This document shows positions 46,086-54,996 of a stretch of DNA of 64,000 nt, one piece after another; position 1 is the first letter of the stretch, and each line of letters begins with the position of its first letter. Source of the stretch: Pectobacterium actinidiae (GTDB taxonomy: Bacteria; Pseudomonadota; Gammaproteobacteria; Enterobacterales; Enterobacteriaceae). The position numbers and the translations under genes are program-made. The stretch is from the NCBI RefSeq assembly GCF_000803315.1, contig NZ_JRMH01000001.1:2728001-2792000 (forward strand). Reading direction: 5' to 3'. The notes beneath the pieces were generated by a model. The model ran no database searches. It worked only from the letters and a program-made list of their open reading frames with translations, and was not told the DNA's origin.

Positions 46086-46874
46086 TCAGCCATAGGCATG
46101 GAGCGTACGCTGGCACAACGCCGAGCGCACGCAGTCCTCTTTACCGAAAGAGACTACGCCGATCATGTCATCCTCAACAAAACGCTCCAGTGCATCGCGC
46201 AGCCCGGATTTAACCCCGGATGGCAAATCACACTGCGTCACATCACCATTGACGATAACCGTGACGTTTTCGCCTAAACGCGTCAGGAACATTTTCATTT
46301 GGTTCACTGTCACGTTTTGCGCCTCATCCAGAATCACAACCGCATTTTCAAACGTCCGTCCGCGCATATACGCAAAAGGGGCAATTTCGACTTTGGCGAT
46401 TTCCGGCCGCAAACAGTACTGCATGAAAGAGGCTCCCAGTCGACGCAAAAGTATGTCGTAAACCGGGCGGAAATAAGGCGCAAACTTCTCCGCAATATCT
46501 CCAGGTAAAAAGCCAAGATCTTCGTCAGCCTGTAATACTGGCCGCGTAACGATAATACGTTCAACCTCTTTATGGATTAGTGCCTCCGCCGCTTTCGCAG
46601 CGCTCAGATACGTTTTACCACAGCCAGCTTCACCCGTAGCAAAAATCAACTGTTTGTTTTCTATCGCAGACAAGTAATGTTCCTGGGCAGCAGTACGAGC
46701 TTGAATAACGGAATTATCACGATTTTCGCGCGCCATCCCGATTGCTTCAATCCCGCCCATGTGTACCAGAGAAGTGACCGATTCTTCCTCACGCTGACGA
46801 TGGCTACGTGACTCACGACGGATAACGCGTTTTGCTTCACGACGCGCTTTGATCACTGCTTTTTGTCTTCCCAT
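46086..46874 (-). CDS. phoH: PhoH ATPase
   Basis: A 262-residue PhoH-family protein. The N terminus MGRQKAVIKARREAKRVIRRESRSHRQREEES is basic and family-typical; Walker A GEAGCGKT (about residue 80) and Walker B VVILDEAQN (about 178) are intact; TRPVLQADEDLGFLPGDIAEKF is the family hallmark. E. coli phoH belongs to the phosphate regulon and binds ATP; its biochemical task (RNA-related) is not settled. A Pho box lies far upstream, 400 bases before the start. No flagellar relation is expected; it is simply adjacent to fliZ. Confidence 0.94.
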   Translation of the reverse strand: MGRQKAVIKARREAKRVIRRESRSHRQREEESVTSLVHMGGIEAIGMARENRDNSVIQARTAAQEHYLSAIENKQLIFATGEAGCGKTYLSAAKAAEALIHKEVERIIVTRPVLQADEDLGFLPGDIAEKFAPYFRPVYDILLRRLGASFMQYCLRPEIAKVEIAPFAYMRGRTFENAVVILDEAQNVTVNQMKMFLTRLGENVTVIVNGDVTQCDLPSGVKSGLRDALERFVEDDMIGVVSFGKEDCVRSALCQRTLHAYG

Positions 46875-47393
46875 AGTGGCACCTTACAGTTTGTTTCACT
46901 TACCGCACTGCTCTGCAGCGCGTGACGTTTAACTCACTAACGAGGTTAGGCTTCCTTATTAAGCCGATAGCGGACGGAGAATACGCATGATTTATCCACG
47001 AGCCGAGTGGAAAACAGATCGGGCGTTCATGGATAGAAAAAGAAAATAAACGGAAAGTTTGGGTAACAAGAGAATGGCGCAGTGTTGAAAATATGTGGGA
47101 GAAGAGTCCCTCGCATCGGCGAGTCAGCAGAATAGAATCTTGACATCGACTATAAAGTCCGAAAAAGGACATTACCATTCGCGTTCCTCACTGTGACAAC
47201 AACTATTCCACTGAATAATGATTGACCGCATCGTAGAACTACCGCTAACCATTGCCTAAAAATTAGTGCCGAATGATTTCAGTATTATGACAGTGCAATA
47301 ATTTGCCCCTGCAATGCAAGCATTTTTTACACTGTCATAACATTTACGTCTGGTTAGTATCCCATGGTTTGGCAATGTCAGCGCTTATGCGCG
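46875..47393. other. Long upstream region of phoH
   Basis: About 520 bases between phoH and fliZ, both on the minus strand. There is no supported gene; the 92-codon minus frame at 46900-47178 has no family pattern. It carries a Pho box (47276-47293), an 11-bp inverted repeat TTATGACAGTG / CACTGTCATAA (47285-47295, 47330-47340) and presumably a fliZ terminator that I could not place. Confidence 0.5.
47276..47293 (-). promoter_or_regulatory. Pho box (PhoB site) for phoH
   Basis: On the minus strand CTGTCATAATACTGAAAT matches the Pho box (CTGTCAT-W4-CTGTCAC) in about 15 of 18 positions. A -10 candidate TAATTT (47260-47265 on the plus numbering) lies ten bases downstream, as PhoB-activated promoters require. 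phoH is a classical Pho regulon gene. The leader to phoH would be about 370 bases. Confidence 0.65.
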
Positions 47394-47909
47394 TCAGAAA
47401 TGCCGCTGCCAATCCAGATATTGATCGTATTTTCGTAAAGCGCTGCGGTAAATATTTTGCTCAATACCGGGAAGATAATCACATACGCGTTGCTGCACTC
47501 CATCACGGTGCCGGGAAAAGGTTTCTGTGGGATAATTATTGGCAGCCAACAGTTCGTCCAGGCGCCGCAGGCGAATGACATACTCGCGCATCGTGCTATG
47601 GCGAACTTCAGTCTGCTCAATCAGATACTGTGTGAAAGCTTTAATATCGAAATAGCTAGCAGTGGTATTGCATAATATTTCGCTACAAAAGCGGCAAAGT
47701 GGGATTAACTCCTGTTGCAGACCGGCCCATATTTCGTCGTCGATAAGCCTATCGATACTGCCGATCGATTTCTTATTGATAAGCTGATTGCGAAATACGA
47801 GTGAAACGCGGTCAAGCTCTTTATCACACTGGGAACAGTTGGTCTGTCTGTGTTTGAAGTCTTTCAGATAACGGCTTAGGAGCTGTTTCTTCCGAATTGA
47901 TGTGTGCAT
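47394..47909 (-). CDS. fliZ: Flagellar regulator FliZ
   Basis: FliZ favours flagellar expression and antagonises RpoS-dependent genes in enteric bacteria. The 171-residue protein has the family pattern: LLSRYLKDFKHRQTNCSQCDKELDRVSLVFR, then LCRFCSEILCNTTASYFDIKAFTQYLIEQTEV, MREYVIRLRRLDELL and YRSALRKYDQYLDWQ (all shown in part). Two CxxC pairs are seen. The frame opens with TTG six codons earlier; the ATG is used. It lies 203 bases after fliA in the same direction, as in the fliAZ operon. Confidence 0.92.
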   Translation of the reverse strand: MHTSIRKKQLLSRYLKDFKHRQTNCSQCDKELDRVSLVFRNQLINKKSIGSIDRLIDDEIWAGLQQELIPLCRFCSEILCNTTASYFDIKAFTQYLIEQTEVRHSTMREYVIRLRRLDELLAANNYPTETFSRHRDGVQQRVCDYLPGIEQNIYRSALRKYDQYLDWQRHF

Positions 47910-48112
47910 GAATCCATTCCATGACAATATATAACGTCAGTGTGAAGCGATAGCATCATTCATTACGTCAGAGAATCTGGCGTGCTAAAAACAGGTGACA
48001 TTAATCATGTAAATACTGATGCAAGATGCGCATCAATATTCAAAATTGTCATAATCCTGCGGCTTCAGTGACTGAAGATATACTTTGATAACAGTATTCC
48101 TACGCAGCGCAA

Positions 48113-48835
48113 TTAAACATCGTTCATTAATTTCACGCGCAGGCGCTTTATCGCCTGGCTATGCAACTGACTGACTCTCGACTCCCCGACTTCAAGAACG
48201 GCACCGATCTCTTTCAGGTTCAACTCTTCCTGATAGTAAAGCGTCAGCACCAACTTCTCGCGCTCTGGCAGGCTTTCAATCGCATCCATTACTCGATGAC
48301 GCAAATTGCCTTCCATCAGTTGATGCAATGGATTCGCATCTTCATTGCCTTCCAATAACGCCTCTGCGCTGTCACCATGTTCTTCACGCCATTCATCGTA
48401 AGAGAAAAGCTGGCTGTTATTGGTATCCAGCAATATCTGACGATAATCTTCAAGCGTGATATTCAGGGTCTGCGCAACTTCCTGCTCCGTTGGAGTACGA
48501 CCGAGCTGCTGTTCAGCCTGTTGCATTGCTTGTGCCACTTCCCGCGCATTACGCCGTACACTGCGTGGAGCCCAGTCACGACTGCGTAATTCATCCAGCA
48601 TCGAACCACGAATTCGTTGGACGGCATAAGTGGTAAACGCCGTACCTTGTAACGAATCATAACGTTCAACGGCGCTTAGCAAACCGATACCGCCAGCCTG
48701 AAGCAGATCGTCAAGCTCAACACTCGCGGGGAGACGAACCTGTAAACGCAAGGCTTCATGGCGCACTAGTGGAACATAGCGCTTCCAGAGGGAATTTTTA
48801 TCCATTGTGCCTTCGGCGGTATACAAATCGCTCAC
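48113..48835 (-). CDS. fliA: Flagellar sigma factor FliA (sigma-28)
   Basis: FliA directs RNA polymerase to late flagellar and chemotaxis promoters and is held by FlgM until the hook is complete. 240 residues, almost E. coli length (239). Region 2: VELDDLLQAGGIGLLSAVERYD and FTTYAVQRIRGSMLDELRSRDWAPRSVRR; region 4: LPEREKLVLTLYYQEELNLKEIGAVLEVGESRVSQLHSQAIKRLR (in part). The start is GTG, as in E. coli. Upstream lies the AT-rich glycan island rather than fliC, which is expected beyond the window. Confidence 0.97.
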   Translation of the reverse strand: MSDLYTAEGTMDKNSLWKRYVPLVRHEALRLQVRLPASVELDDLLQAGGIGLLSAVERYDSLQGTAFTTYAVQRIRGSMLDELRSRDWAPRSVRRNAREVAQAMQQAEQQLGRTPTEQEVAQTLNITLEDYRQILLDTNNSQLFSYDEWREEHGDSAEALLEGNEDANPLHQLMEGNLRHRVMDAIESLPEREKLVLTLYYQEELNLKEIGAVLEVGESRVSQLHSQAIKRLRVKLMNDV

Positions 48836-48861
48836 AGTGACAAATACCTACGATGATAATG

Positions 48862-48869
48862 TTATCGAC
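48862..48869 (-). promoter_or_regulatory. Sigma-28 type -10 element before fliA
   Basis: On the minus strand GTCGATAA matches the sigma-28 -10 (GCCGATAA) at seven of eight positions, 27 bases before the fliA start. The -35 (TAAA) is poor at the right distance (TACC) or 4 bases closer, so autoregulation is only suggested. Confidence 0.35.
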
Positions 48870-48932
48870 ACTATTATGCTTTTAGGTAGGGTAGCCAATC
48901 GCCTGAATAGCGTCAAAAAAGGAGGGCTATTC

Positions 48933-49022
48933 ATGCCATGTATGACAGGATTGAGTAAAGGCCCTGCGGAGAGCAGCACAAACCACTCGTACAAATGGTG
49001 CAATGAGACAGCAGATCTGTGA
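48933..49022 (+). CDS. Possible 29-codon small open reading frame
   Basis: A short frame MPCMTGLSKG...WCNETADL with a strong ribosome binding site (AAAAAAGGAGGGCTATTC) before its ATG, in the divergent region between fliA and the first island gene. Three Cys-free Ser/Thr rich stretches; no family match. The very strong SD for such a short frame, away from any larger gene, is the only support. It could be a leader peptide or chance. Confidence 0.3.
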   Translation: MPCMTGLSKGPAESSTNHSYKWCNETADL

Positions 49023-49283
49023 TGCATATCTCTTCCTAAGGAAAATTATACTCGCGCAGATCTCGAATAGATAAGCCACTCTTGCGCCTCAAAGGCTCAA
49101 CAGCCATGTGAAACTTTTAGTGCCAGATAGATATGCCAAAACATTATAATCAGGAATATAGAAGTCTACTACCAGACATTCGCTCTTTTTCTTGTCGCCG
49201 ATGGCAGCAAGTATCAAATTGTTATCACTGATAAATTAATATAGTATTGAGTAATATCAATCCCTTAAAAATGCGGTGCACAA

Positions 49284-50342
49284 ATGATATCAGTCTGCAT
49301 GATCGTAAAAAACGAAGCTTTGCACTTAGGCAACGCATTGAAAGAGATTGTAAAATATTTCGACGACATTGTTGTCATAGATACTGGTTCAACTGATGAC
49401 TCAAGGAATATTGCCAGAAACTTTACTGACAAAGTTTATGACTTTGAATGGATATCAGATTTTTCCGCCGCAAGAAATTATTCGCTGCAATTTGCCAAAT
49501 ATGATTGGATTTTAATTATTGATGCCGATGAAGTGATTAATCAAATTGATATGGCAGTGCTTTCCGAACTCATTAACACGCATCCGACACACGTCGGGAC
49601 GGTAGAGATCGCTAGCATTACTAATGATGAAACCTCGGAAGAAATAGATTTAATTCAAGAACGTATAAGTCGGCTTTTCAACAAAAAATATTATGAATTT
49701 TTTGGCATTATCCATGAGCAGATTTGCAAGAAAAATACTGGAGAAGCACCAGATGGACGATTTAATGCACCACTATCGTTCATACATACTGGTTACACAA
49801 AAGAAATCATAGAAAGTAAGAATAAGATCGATCGCAATATAACGTTACTCCAACAGGCCATCGATAAAACAAGTAATGACGCTTATTTACATTACCAGTT
49901 AGGGAAAAGTTACTATCTGGGGAAGAATTATGAGCAAGCAGCACAAAGCTTCGAAACATCACTACACCTGCAAAAAGATATGTATCAGGATTACAATGAA
50001 GTCCTGATTGAATGTTACGGCTATTGTTTAATTAATACAGCACAATATGAGAAAGCACTAGAAATTTTGCAATATGAAAATTTTTGCCCCTCAACGGATT
50101 TTATGTTTTTAAAGGCATTAATACTCATGAATAACGCTGATTTTCAGAATGCTATCGATACATTCCAGCTATGTACAAAAATGGGCCCAGGCCGAAAACA
50201 AGGCGTTGGAACATATAAGGCCAATTACAACATAGCAGTTATACTTGAGTGTTTTGGTATGAAGTCTGAAGCTCTCGACTATTACCAACGGTGCGGGGAT
50301 TATAAGCTAGCGCTTGAGGGGATTGTAAGGATTAAAGCGTAA
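49284..50342 (+). CDS. GT2 glycosyltransferase with C-terminal TPR repeats
   Basis: A 352-residue protein. The GT-A domain (about 1-175) opens MISVCMIVKNEALHLGNAL, has VVIDTGSTDDSRNIA, and the DxD motif IIDADE (Asp80 and Asp82). The C-terminal half (about 185-345) has TPR-like helix pairs (YLHYQLGKSYYLGKNYEQAAQSFETSL, AQYEKALEIL). This SunS-like layout is common in peptide/protein glycosyltransferases, where TPRs bind the acceptor; flagellin is a plausible acceptor given adjacent fliA (inference). It is on the plus strand, convergent with the rest of the island. AT-rich like the island. Confidence 0.82.
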   Translation: MISVCMIVKNEALHLGNALKEIVKYFDDIVVIDTGSTDDSRNIARNFTDKVYDFEWISDFSAARNYSLQFAKYDWILIIDADEVINQIDMAVLSELINTHPTHVGTVEIASITNDETSEEIDLIQERISRLFNKKYYEFFGIIHEQICKKNTGEAPDGRFNAPLSFIHTGYTKEIIESKNKIDRNITLLQQAIDKTSNDAYLHYQLGKSYYLGKNYEQAAQSFETSLHLQKDMYQDYNEVLIECYGYCLINTAQYEKALEILQYENFCPSTDFMFLKALILMNNADFQNAIDTFQLCTKMGPGRKQGVGTYKANYNIAVILECFGMKSEALDYYQRCGDYKLALEGIVRIKA

Positions 50343-50410
50343 TTTATTTAAAAACCAATGGAGCATCCTGTTTTATTAAAACCGACACTCCATTAAAATA
50401 ATGATGGAAT

Positions 50411-51253
50411 TTAAAAATCCATATACTCATCATTGAGAACATTATAGTAATTTGAGCTAATCAATGCTTTAACCAAATCAGTTCGACTATACTTATCAAA
50501 AAATGAATAGTTTATTTTGCAGGCAAGCTGCAATCCAGAATCCCTCATCATATAATAGCTTTGGTCACCGCTACCAAGTCTAGGGGCTCTATAATTATTC
50601 AGCAACTCTTGACCATTAAGGTTAAATGTTTCATGAATACCAAATGTATTAAAATGTATTGATTCAAATAATAAACTTAAATGCTTATTACTTGGATGGC
50701 TAATGGTTGAAAAACAGTCTTGATCCTGAGACAAAGAGGATAGATAGTAATCTGAGTAATCAAAAATCAGCTTCCCTGAGTCATACAACGCCTTATATTT
50801 ATCAGTATTTTCTATCAGTGCGGCATATTTTTTATCTTGGGACAAACCAACACTATGGTATTTTTCGATGGCACCTTTATAGTCAAAACCAGAGAGATAC
50901 AAATGCAGAAACCGATAGTCTACATAAACCATCAGGTCAGGCAACTCTTTATCAAAGTAGGCTAATTGTGGGCTAGATACCCGAGACTCCATAGTAGGTA
51001 ACATTTTTATATCAAAGTATCTTTCCAGTGCGGAGGTAGAGAAACTCCCCCATCGTTCTGAGTGATACTGCATAAAAATAACATCACAGGACTCTAATTC
51101 ATGGTAGAAATTTATAACATCAGCTTTCTCTTTTAATTTATAGATTGGTGTATTAAAAATATAGTTATACTCATTACCACTAATATTCTTATTACTTTTC
51201 AGCAACTCACCAATAATTTCTAGCTGACAATTTCCAACTAAAGCGACTCTCAT
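50411..51253 (-). CDS. WcbI-like polysaccharide modification protein
   Basis: A 280-residue protein opening MRVALVGNCQLEIIGELLKS; the GNCQ block, DVIFMQYHSE and a late HPSNKHLSLLFESIH segment fit the WcbI family (putative acetyltransferase or SGNH-like, found in capsule and O-unit loci). The nucleophile-like Cys/Ser of GNCQ and the late His could be catalytic, by analogy only. AAAGG lies six bases before this ATG (five codons inside the longest frame). It follows luxC by 81 bases and is last in the operon. Confidence 0.65.
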   Translation of the reverse strand: MRVALVGNCQLEIIGELLKSNKNISGNEYNYIFNTPIYKLKEKADVINFYHELESCDVIFMQYHSERWGSFSTSALERYFDIKMLPTMESRVSSPQLAYFDKELPDLMVYVDYRFLHLYLSGFDYKGAIEKYHSVGLSQDKKYAALIENTDKYKALYDSGKLIFDYSDYYLSSLSQDQDCFSTISHPSNKHLSLLFESIHFNTFGIHETFNLNGQELLNNYRAPRLGSGDQSYYMMRDSGLQLACKINYSFFDKYSRTDLVKALISSNYYNVLNDEYMDF

Positions 51254-51333
51254 AAAAAACCTTTCCATTATATATAACTACATTCTAAGCGCATAAAAAC
51301 CATTGCGCATAGATTCCCATAAAACTGAAAGCC

Positions 51334-52551
51334 TTATTGAAAAATCATTTTTCGTGATAGCTCTCGAATCAGGTCGTGCCCATCCCATACTAAGGAGAAA
51401 TCCATAGATTTCCCCATTGGAACAATTCTATCGACGCCTTTTGGGCTCGACGAAATGAATGTTTCAAAATCTTCTTTATTTAGACCAAGATAAGTGATTG
51501 TCTGACATTTATCAGAGCAAACAGGTAAAATTTCCGTTATATCCCGAATAGAGTACTCAAGGAAAAAGCCGCTATTATATTTATGATTTATAATATCAGA
51601 GCGCAACGCTTTCAGTTCAACTCTTGTAAGATGATTGGAGCGGTTCTTTATGATTGTCACATCAGAGCACGCCGCAATTTGATAGGATTTAGATAATTTA
51701 CCAACAGCCTGTACAGGTGAAAGAGGATAGTCTCTGATAGATTTATTCTCAACTCTTTCCCAAAAATCAACCTTTGCTGCTTCAATATTATTTCCAATCC
51801 AAAAGACAAATGCTGGGGACGTACACGCATTTTGGTCAGAAAAGTAAGTATCGTTATAAAAATCCCGAACAACCCTTGCTTTATCATCAACAGACAAATA
51901 AAAATCAGCATTGATAATTAATATAGAATGCCTGTCAGAAAATGTTATTTCATTTGCTCTTGGTTTCAGCGCTGACTGCCGGATATTAGCAATGGTTTGA
52001 TCGCCTCCCCAGATCACTCGAGCATCAGCTATAGCAGACAAGCTATCAATAATAGCTCTAACCGTAGGGAATTTCGCCATTAACACATAAGGCTGAATAT
52101 AAGAAAACTCTTCGGAGGCAAGCTCATTTATAGCATCACAGATAACAGAAACCTGAGGAAATTCTTTAGCTGGCAACCTAATAATATTTGAATTACCAGC
52201 TAACAAACCTGCTGCAAAACTAAAAGCAAAGTTAACAGGCACATTAGATGGCGTAGAATGAAAAACGATTCCTTTACCGAATCGTTCAAGAACATCATCG
52301 TATTTGTTTTTTTCTTTCAACAATGAGACTCTTCGACACCAAAAAGCAAACGTTATTACATCCGAATAACCTTTAGCTTTTTTCATCAGCAGTGTAGACA
52401 GCGCATTCAAAAAAGTAATACTTTTGTCATCAAAAATCCTCATAGCCGGAACATCAGGCATTTTTTTCAGAGTGTTTTCATTTCCGACAACATAAGATAT
52501 ATCGCTAATTTCTTGCTGCATAAGTGTCGCTACACCCTCTGAGTTCTGCAT
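51334..52551 (-). CDS. LuxC-like acyl-CoA/acyl-protein reductase
   Basis: A 405-residue aldehyde-dehydrogenase-fold reductase of the LuxC family, which reduces an acyl group (handed over by LuxE) to an aldehyde with NADPH. Cofactor and binding stretches: VFHSTPSNVPVNFAFSFAAGLLAGNSNIIRLPAK (in part), WGGDQTIANIR; catalytic Cys243 in YFSDQNACTSPAFVFW. It is somewhat shorter than Vibrio LuxC (about 480). The long frame opens with GTG 15 codons earlier; AGG seven bases before ATG 52551 favours the start used. It overlaps the luxE 3' end by 47 bases, implying coupling. No luciferase genes (luxAB) are near. Confidence 0.85.
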   Translation of the reverse strand: MQNSEGVATLMQQEISDISYVVGNENTLKKMPDVPAMRIFDDKSITFLNALSTLLMKKAKGYSDVITFAFWCRRVSLLKEKNKYDDVLERFGKGIVFHSTPSNVPVNFAFSFAAGLLAGNSNIIRLPAKEFPQVSVICDAINELASEEFSYIQPYVLMAKFPTVRAIIDSLSAIADARVIWGGDQTIANIRQSALKPRANEITFSDRHSILIINADFYLSVDDKARVVRDFYNDTYFSDQNACTSPAFVFWIGNNIEAAKVDFWERVENKSIRDYPLSPVQAVGKLSKSYQIAACSDVTIIKNRSNHLTRVELKALRSDIINHKYNSGFFLEYSIRDITEILPVCSDKCQTITYLGLNKEDFETFISSSPKGVDRIVPMGKSMDFSLVWDGHDLIRELSRKMIFQ

Positions 52552-53587
52552 TTTTAAGCCTGCCATTAATTTTGAAATATTTACCTTTCCGGCCACAAAG
52601 ACAGTTATCGATACCTAATAAAACGCCCTCATCCTCTGTTAGCAAAGAATGTCCAGGATATGATTGTGGTAAAATGGATACAACCTGGATAATTCCAGTT
52701 TCACCGGGGCTGCAAACAGAAAAATCAGATGGACGACGAATAATTACATCAGAGTAATTACTGGCATGCAAATGTCCATGCTCACATGCCATATAAATGG
52801 ATCCGGTTTGCTCGACCATACCGTAGTAATCATGGATATCGCTAAGATTAAACTGCGCTTTTAGCCTATCTTTAAACTCTGCTTGTGAAACAGCCTCAGA
52901 AGCCAGTTTTTTCCACCCTCCTCCATGAATCAAACATCCATTTGATAAATCAAGCTTGTCGCCTGATCTGACAAATTCTTTATAAAAATGCTGCCAGACC
53001 ATAAATGTAAAACCAAAAAGCAGTACTTTCTTTCCTTCATGCTTTTTCAGAAATGCTTTAATCACAGGTAGATTAATGTTCATTTCATCATCTAAAGCAT
53101 AGGTTCTATCGGTGCCAAAAATAGAAAAACCTAATATACCCGCACCTCTTGCCGAAAACATTGCGCGGTTTTTTACTACAGCTGAACTATCAATGATCAA
53201 CATCGGCATACGAGAGCTTTCAGTAAAGGAAGAAACGATCTTCACCAGTACCTTTTGTTGATTACTTGCTGTTGTTTTATCCAAATAAATTTTGGATACA
53301 GTTTGACCTGTTGTACCTGATGACGTCATCGTTTTGAACACGTCTTCATCAGGAACAGACTTTAATGTTAACTCTTTAAAAAGACTTACAGGCAGAAAGG
53401 GAATATCGTAATAGGAATTGATGTTAAGAAGATCAAAGTTTAACGCATCTAAAATATTTGAATAGGGAGCGCAATGTTTATAGTGCAGACGAGTTAACTC
53501 CCCCAAGCTACGCGTTAAAAAATCATTTTTTTCCTGCTCCCCCATTGAAAATGGGTTTAAACTCAACACACTCTCAAGATTATTCAT
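52505..53587 (-). CDS. LuxE-like acyl-protein synthetase
   Basis: A 360-residue LuxE/PaaK-type adenylating enzyme. It has PFLPVSLFKELTLKSVP, the nucleotide loop TMTSSGTTGQTVSKIYLDK (about residues 86-104), GFTFMVWQHF, IHGGGWKKL, DYYGMVEQTGSIYMAC (adenine motif) and C-terminal GRLKNAELRGCSD with a Cys that in the LuxE family receives the acyl group. With LuxC it forms a fatty acid reductase. Here it follows an independent AMP ligase gene by two bases and overlaps luxC, so it is deep in one operon. Confidence 0.86.
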   Translation of the reverse strand: MNNLESVLSLNPFSMGEQEKNDFLTRSLGELTRLHYKHCAPYSNILDALNFDLLNINSYYDIPFLPVSLFKELTLKSVPDEDVFKTMTSSGTTGQTVSKIYLDKTTASNQQKVLVKIVSSFTESSRMPMLIIDSSAVVKNRAMFSARGAGILGFSIFGTDRTYALDDEMNINLPVIKAFLKKHEGKKVLLFGFTFMVWQHFYKEFVRSGDKLDLSNGCLIHGGGWKKLASEAVSQAEFKDRLKAQFNLSDIHDYYGMVEQTGSIYMACEHGHLHASNYSDVIIRRPSDFSVCSPGETGIIQVVSILPQSYPGHSLLTEDEGVLLGIDNCLCGRKGKYFKINGRLKNAELRGCSDTYAARN

Positions 53588-53589
53588 TA

Positions 53590-54996
53590 TTATTTCCCAA
53601 GTTCGCTATATAATATTTTCCCAGCGTTATTTTTCGGCAAGGAAAAAATATATTTAACCTTGAAAGCAGAGAAATTTATCTTACTTGTTTTAGCAACAAA
53701 ATCCCTGACATTCTGAATACAATCATTATTCGTAATATAAATATCCATGGCATCATCAATACCACAACAGGCGCAATCGATATCTATAAAGTTAGATTTT
53801 ATTAAACGCTCAGTTTCATCAAGGTTTACTCTATTACCATATATTTTTAAAAATCTCTTTTTTCGTCCAATGATATAAAAGAAACCATCGTTATCAAACT
53901 TTGCAACATCTCCAGTAAGCAATCTCCCTTTGAAGTCATCCCCTTCTGAAAGATCGTCGCGCGAACTGGCATACCCCAGACTTACATTATCTCCATGATA
54001 GACAAGCTCTCCTGCGGTTTCAGGTGAGTTTATTAAATTACCGTTTTCATCTATTAAAGAAAATTTTCCGCCAGGAATCGCAATACCCATTGAGCCTATT
54101 TTTTCTAACGTTTTATCTGCCGGCAGGTATCCCATTCTTGCTGTAGCTTCTGTTTGCCCATACATCACAAAGAATTTCTTATTATTATCATACGCATATC
54201 GGGCAATTTTTTCGTGCAACTCTAATGAGAGCTTCCCACCTGCTTGCGTGAGCGTCTTTAAATTGGGAAGATCCCTTCTCATGAATTTTAATTTATCAAG
54301 CATTTCATAAGTGTATGGTACCCCAGCAATAGATGTCACATTGCTCACTTGCAATAGAGTCCAAAATTCCTTTTGCATTAATGTGCTATTCGTTAATACA
54401 ACACTTGCCCCAATGCTAAAATGTGAATTAATTATGGATAGTCCATAGGTATAATTCATTGGTAGAAGAGTGATTGCGCGATCAGTTTTCGTTATGCCAA
54501 GATATTCAACAATCGCTGACGCGTTAGACTCAATATTTTGATAGCTTTGTCTAACTAATTTAGGGCTACCCATCGAACCGGATGTCGTCAACAATAACGC
54601 CAGATCGCTGTTTAAAGAATTATTTTTATTATGATGAATATTTGTCTCTAACAATGCGTACCCGTGTCGTAAAAATACGGTTTTATATGAGAATAGCGAT
54701 TGTCTCTCCACTGGCACATAAATATAATCAGGCTCATAAATATCAATAAGATTGCTCAATAACGTTGAATCAATGTCTTTATCAAGCAGTAATGGAACTG
54801 CATCATGTTTTAATGCTGAAACATATCCAACTATCGCGCCCAGACAATTAGAGCACAAACTAAATATTAAAGCACGTTCCCTTATTTTCTCGCCAAGTTC
54901 ATTACTAAATAAATCTAATTCTTTATAAGAAACTTCGCTACCATTTTCAGTAACAATGGCAGTGTTATGTATGTACTTATTAAAATCAAACAGCAT
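53590..54996 (-). CDS. AMP-forming acyl ligase (ANL superfamily)
   Basis: A 468-residue adenylating enzyme. Core motifs: LLTTSGSMGSPKLVRQ (P-loop), YGQTEATARMGYL (about residue 280), RLLTGDVAKFDNDGFFYIIGRKKRFLKIYGNRVNL (hinge region, in part), and the C-terminal catalytic Lys in KNNAGKILYSEL. It would activate a carboxylic acid and load it onto CoA or, more likely, the operon's carrier protein. It overlaps the end of the hydrolase gene by 11 bases. GGGGAGAG precedes the ATG. Substrate unknown. Confidence 0.87.
   Translation of the reverse strand: MLFDFNKYIHNTAIVTENGSEVSYKELDLFSNELGEKIRERALIFSLCSNCLGAIVGYVSALKHDAVPLLLDKDIDSTLLSNLIDIYEPDYIYVPVERQSLFSYKTVFLRHGYALLETNIHHNKNNSLNSDLALLLTTSGSMGSPKLVRQSYQNIESNASAIVEYLGITKTDRAITLLPMNYTYGLSIINSHFSIGASVVLTNSTLMQKEFWTLLQVSNVTSIAGVPYTYEMLDKLKFMRRDLPNLKTLTQAGGKLSLELHEKIARYAYDNNKKFFVMYGQTEATARMGYLPADKTLEKIGSMGIAIPGGKFSLIDENGNLINSPETAGELVYHGDNVSLGYASSRDDLSEGDDFKGRLLTGDVAKFDNDGFFYIIGRKKRFLKIYGNRVNLDETERLIKSNFIDIDCACCGIDDAMDIYITNNDCIQNVRDFVAKTSKINFSAFKVKYIFSLPKNNAGKILYSELGK

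Noticed and set aside
46900..47178. 92-codon minus frame upstream of phoH
   Set aside because: No family pattern and weak start; more likely phoH leader.
51334..53587. Bioluminescence operon
   Set aside because: LuxC and LuxE are present but luxA, luxB and luxD are not; the neighbours are glycan genes.
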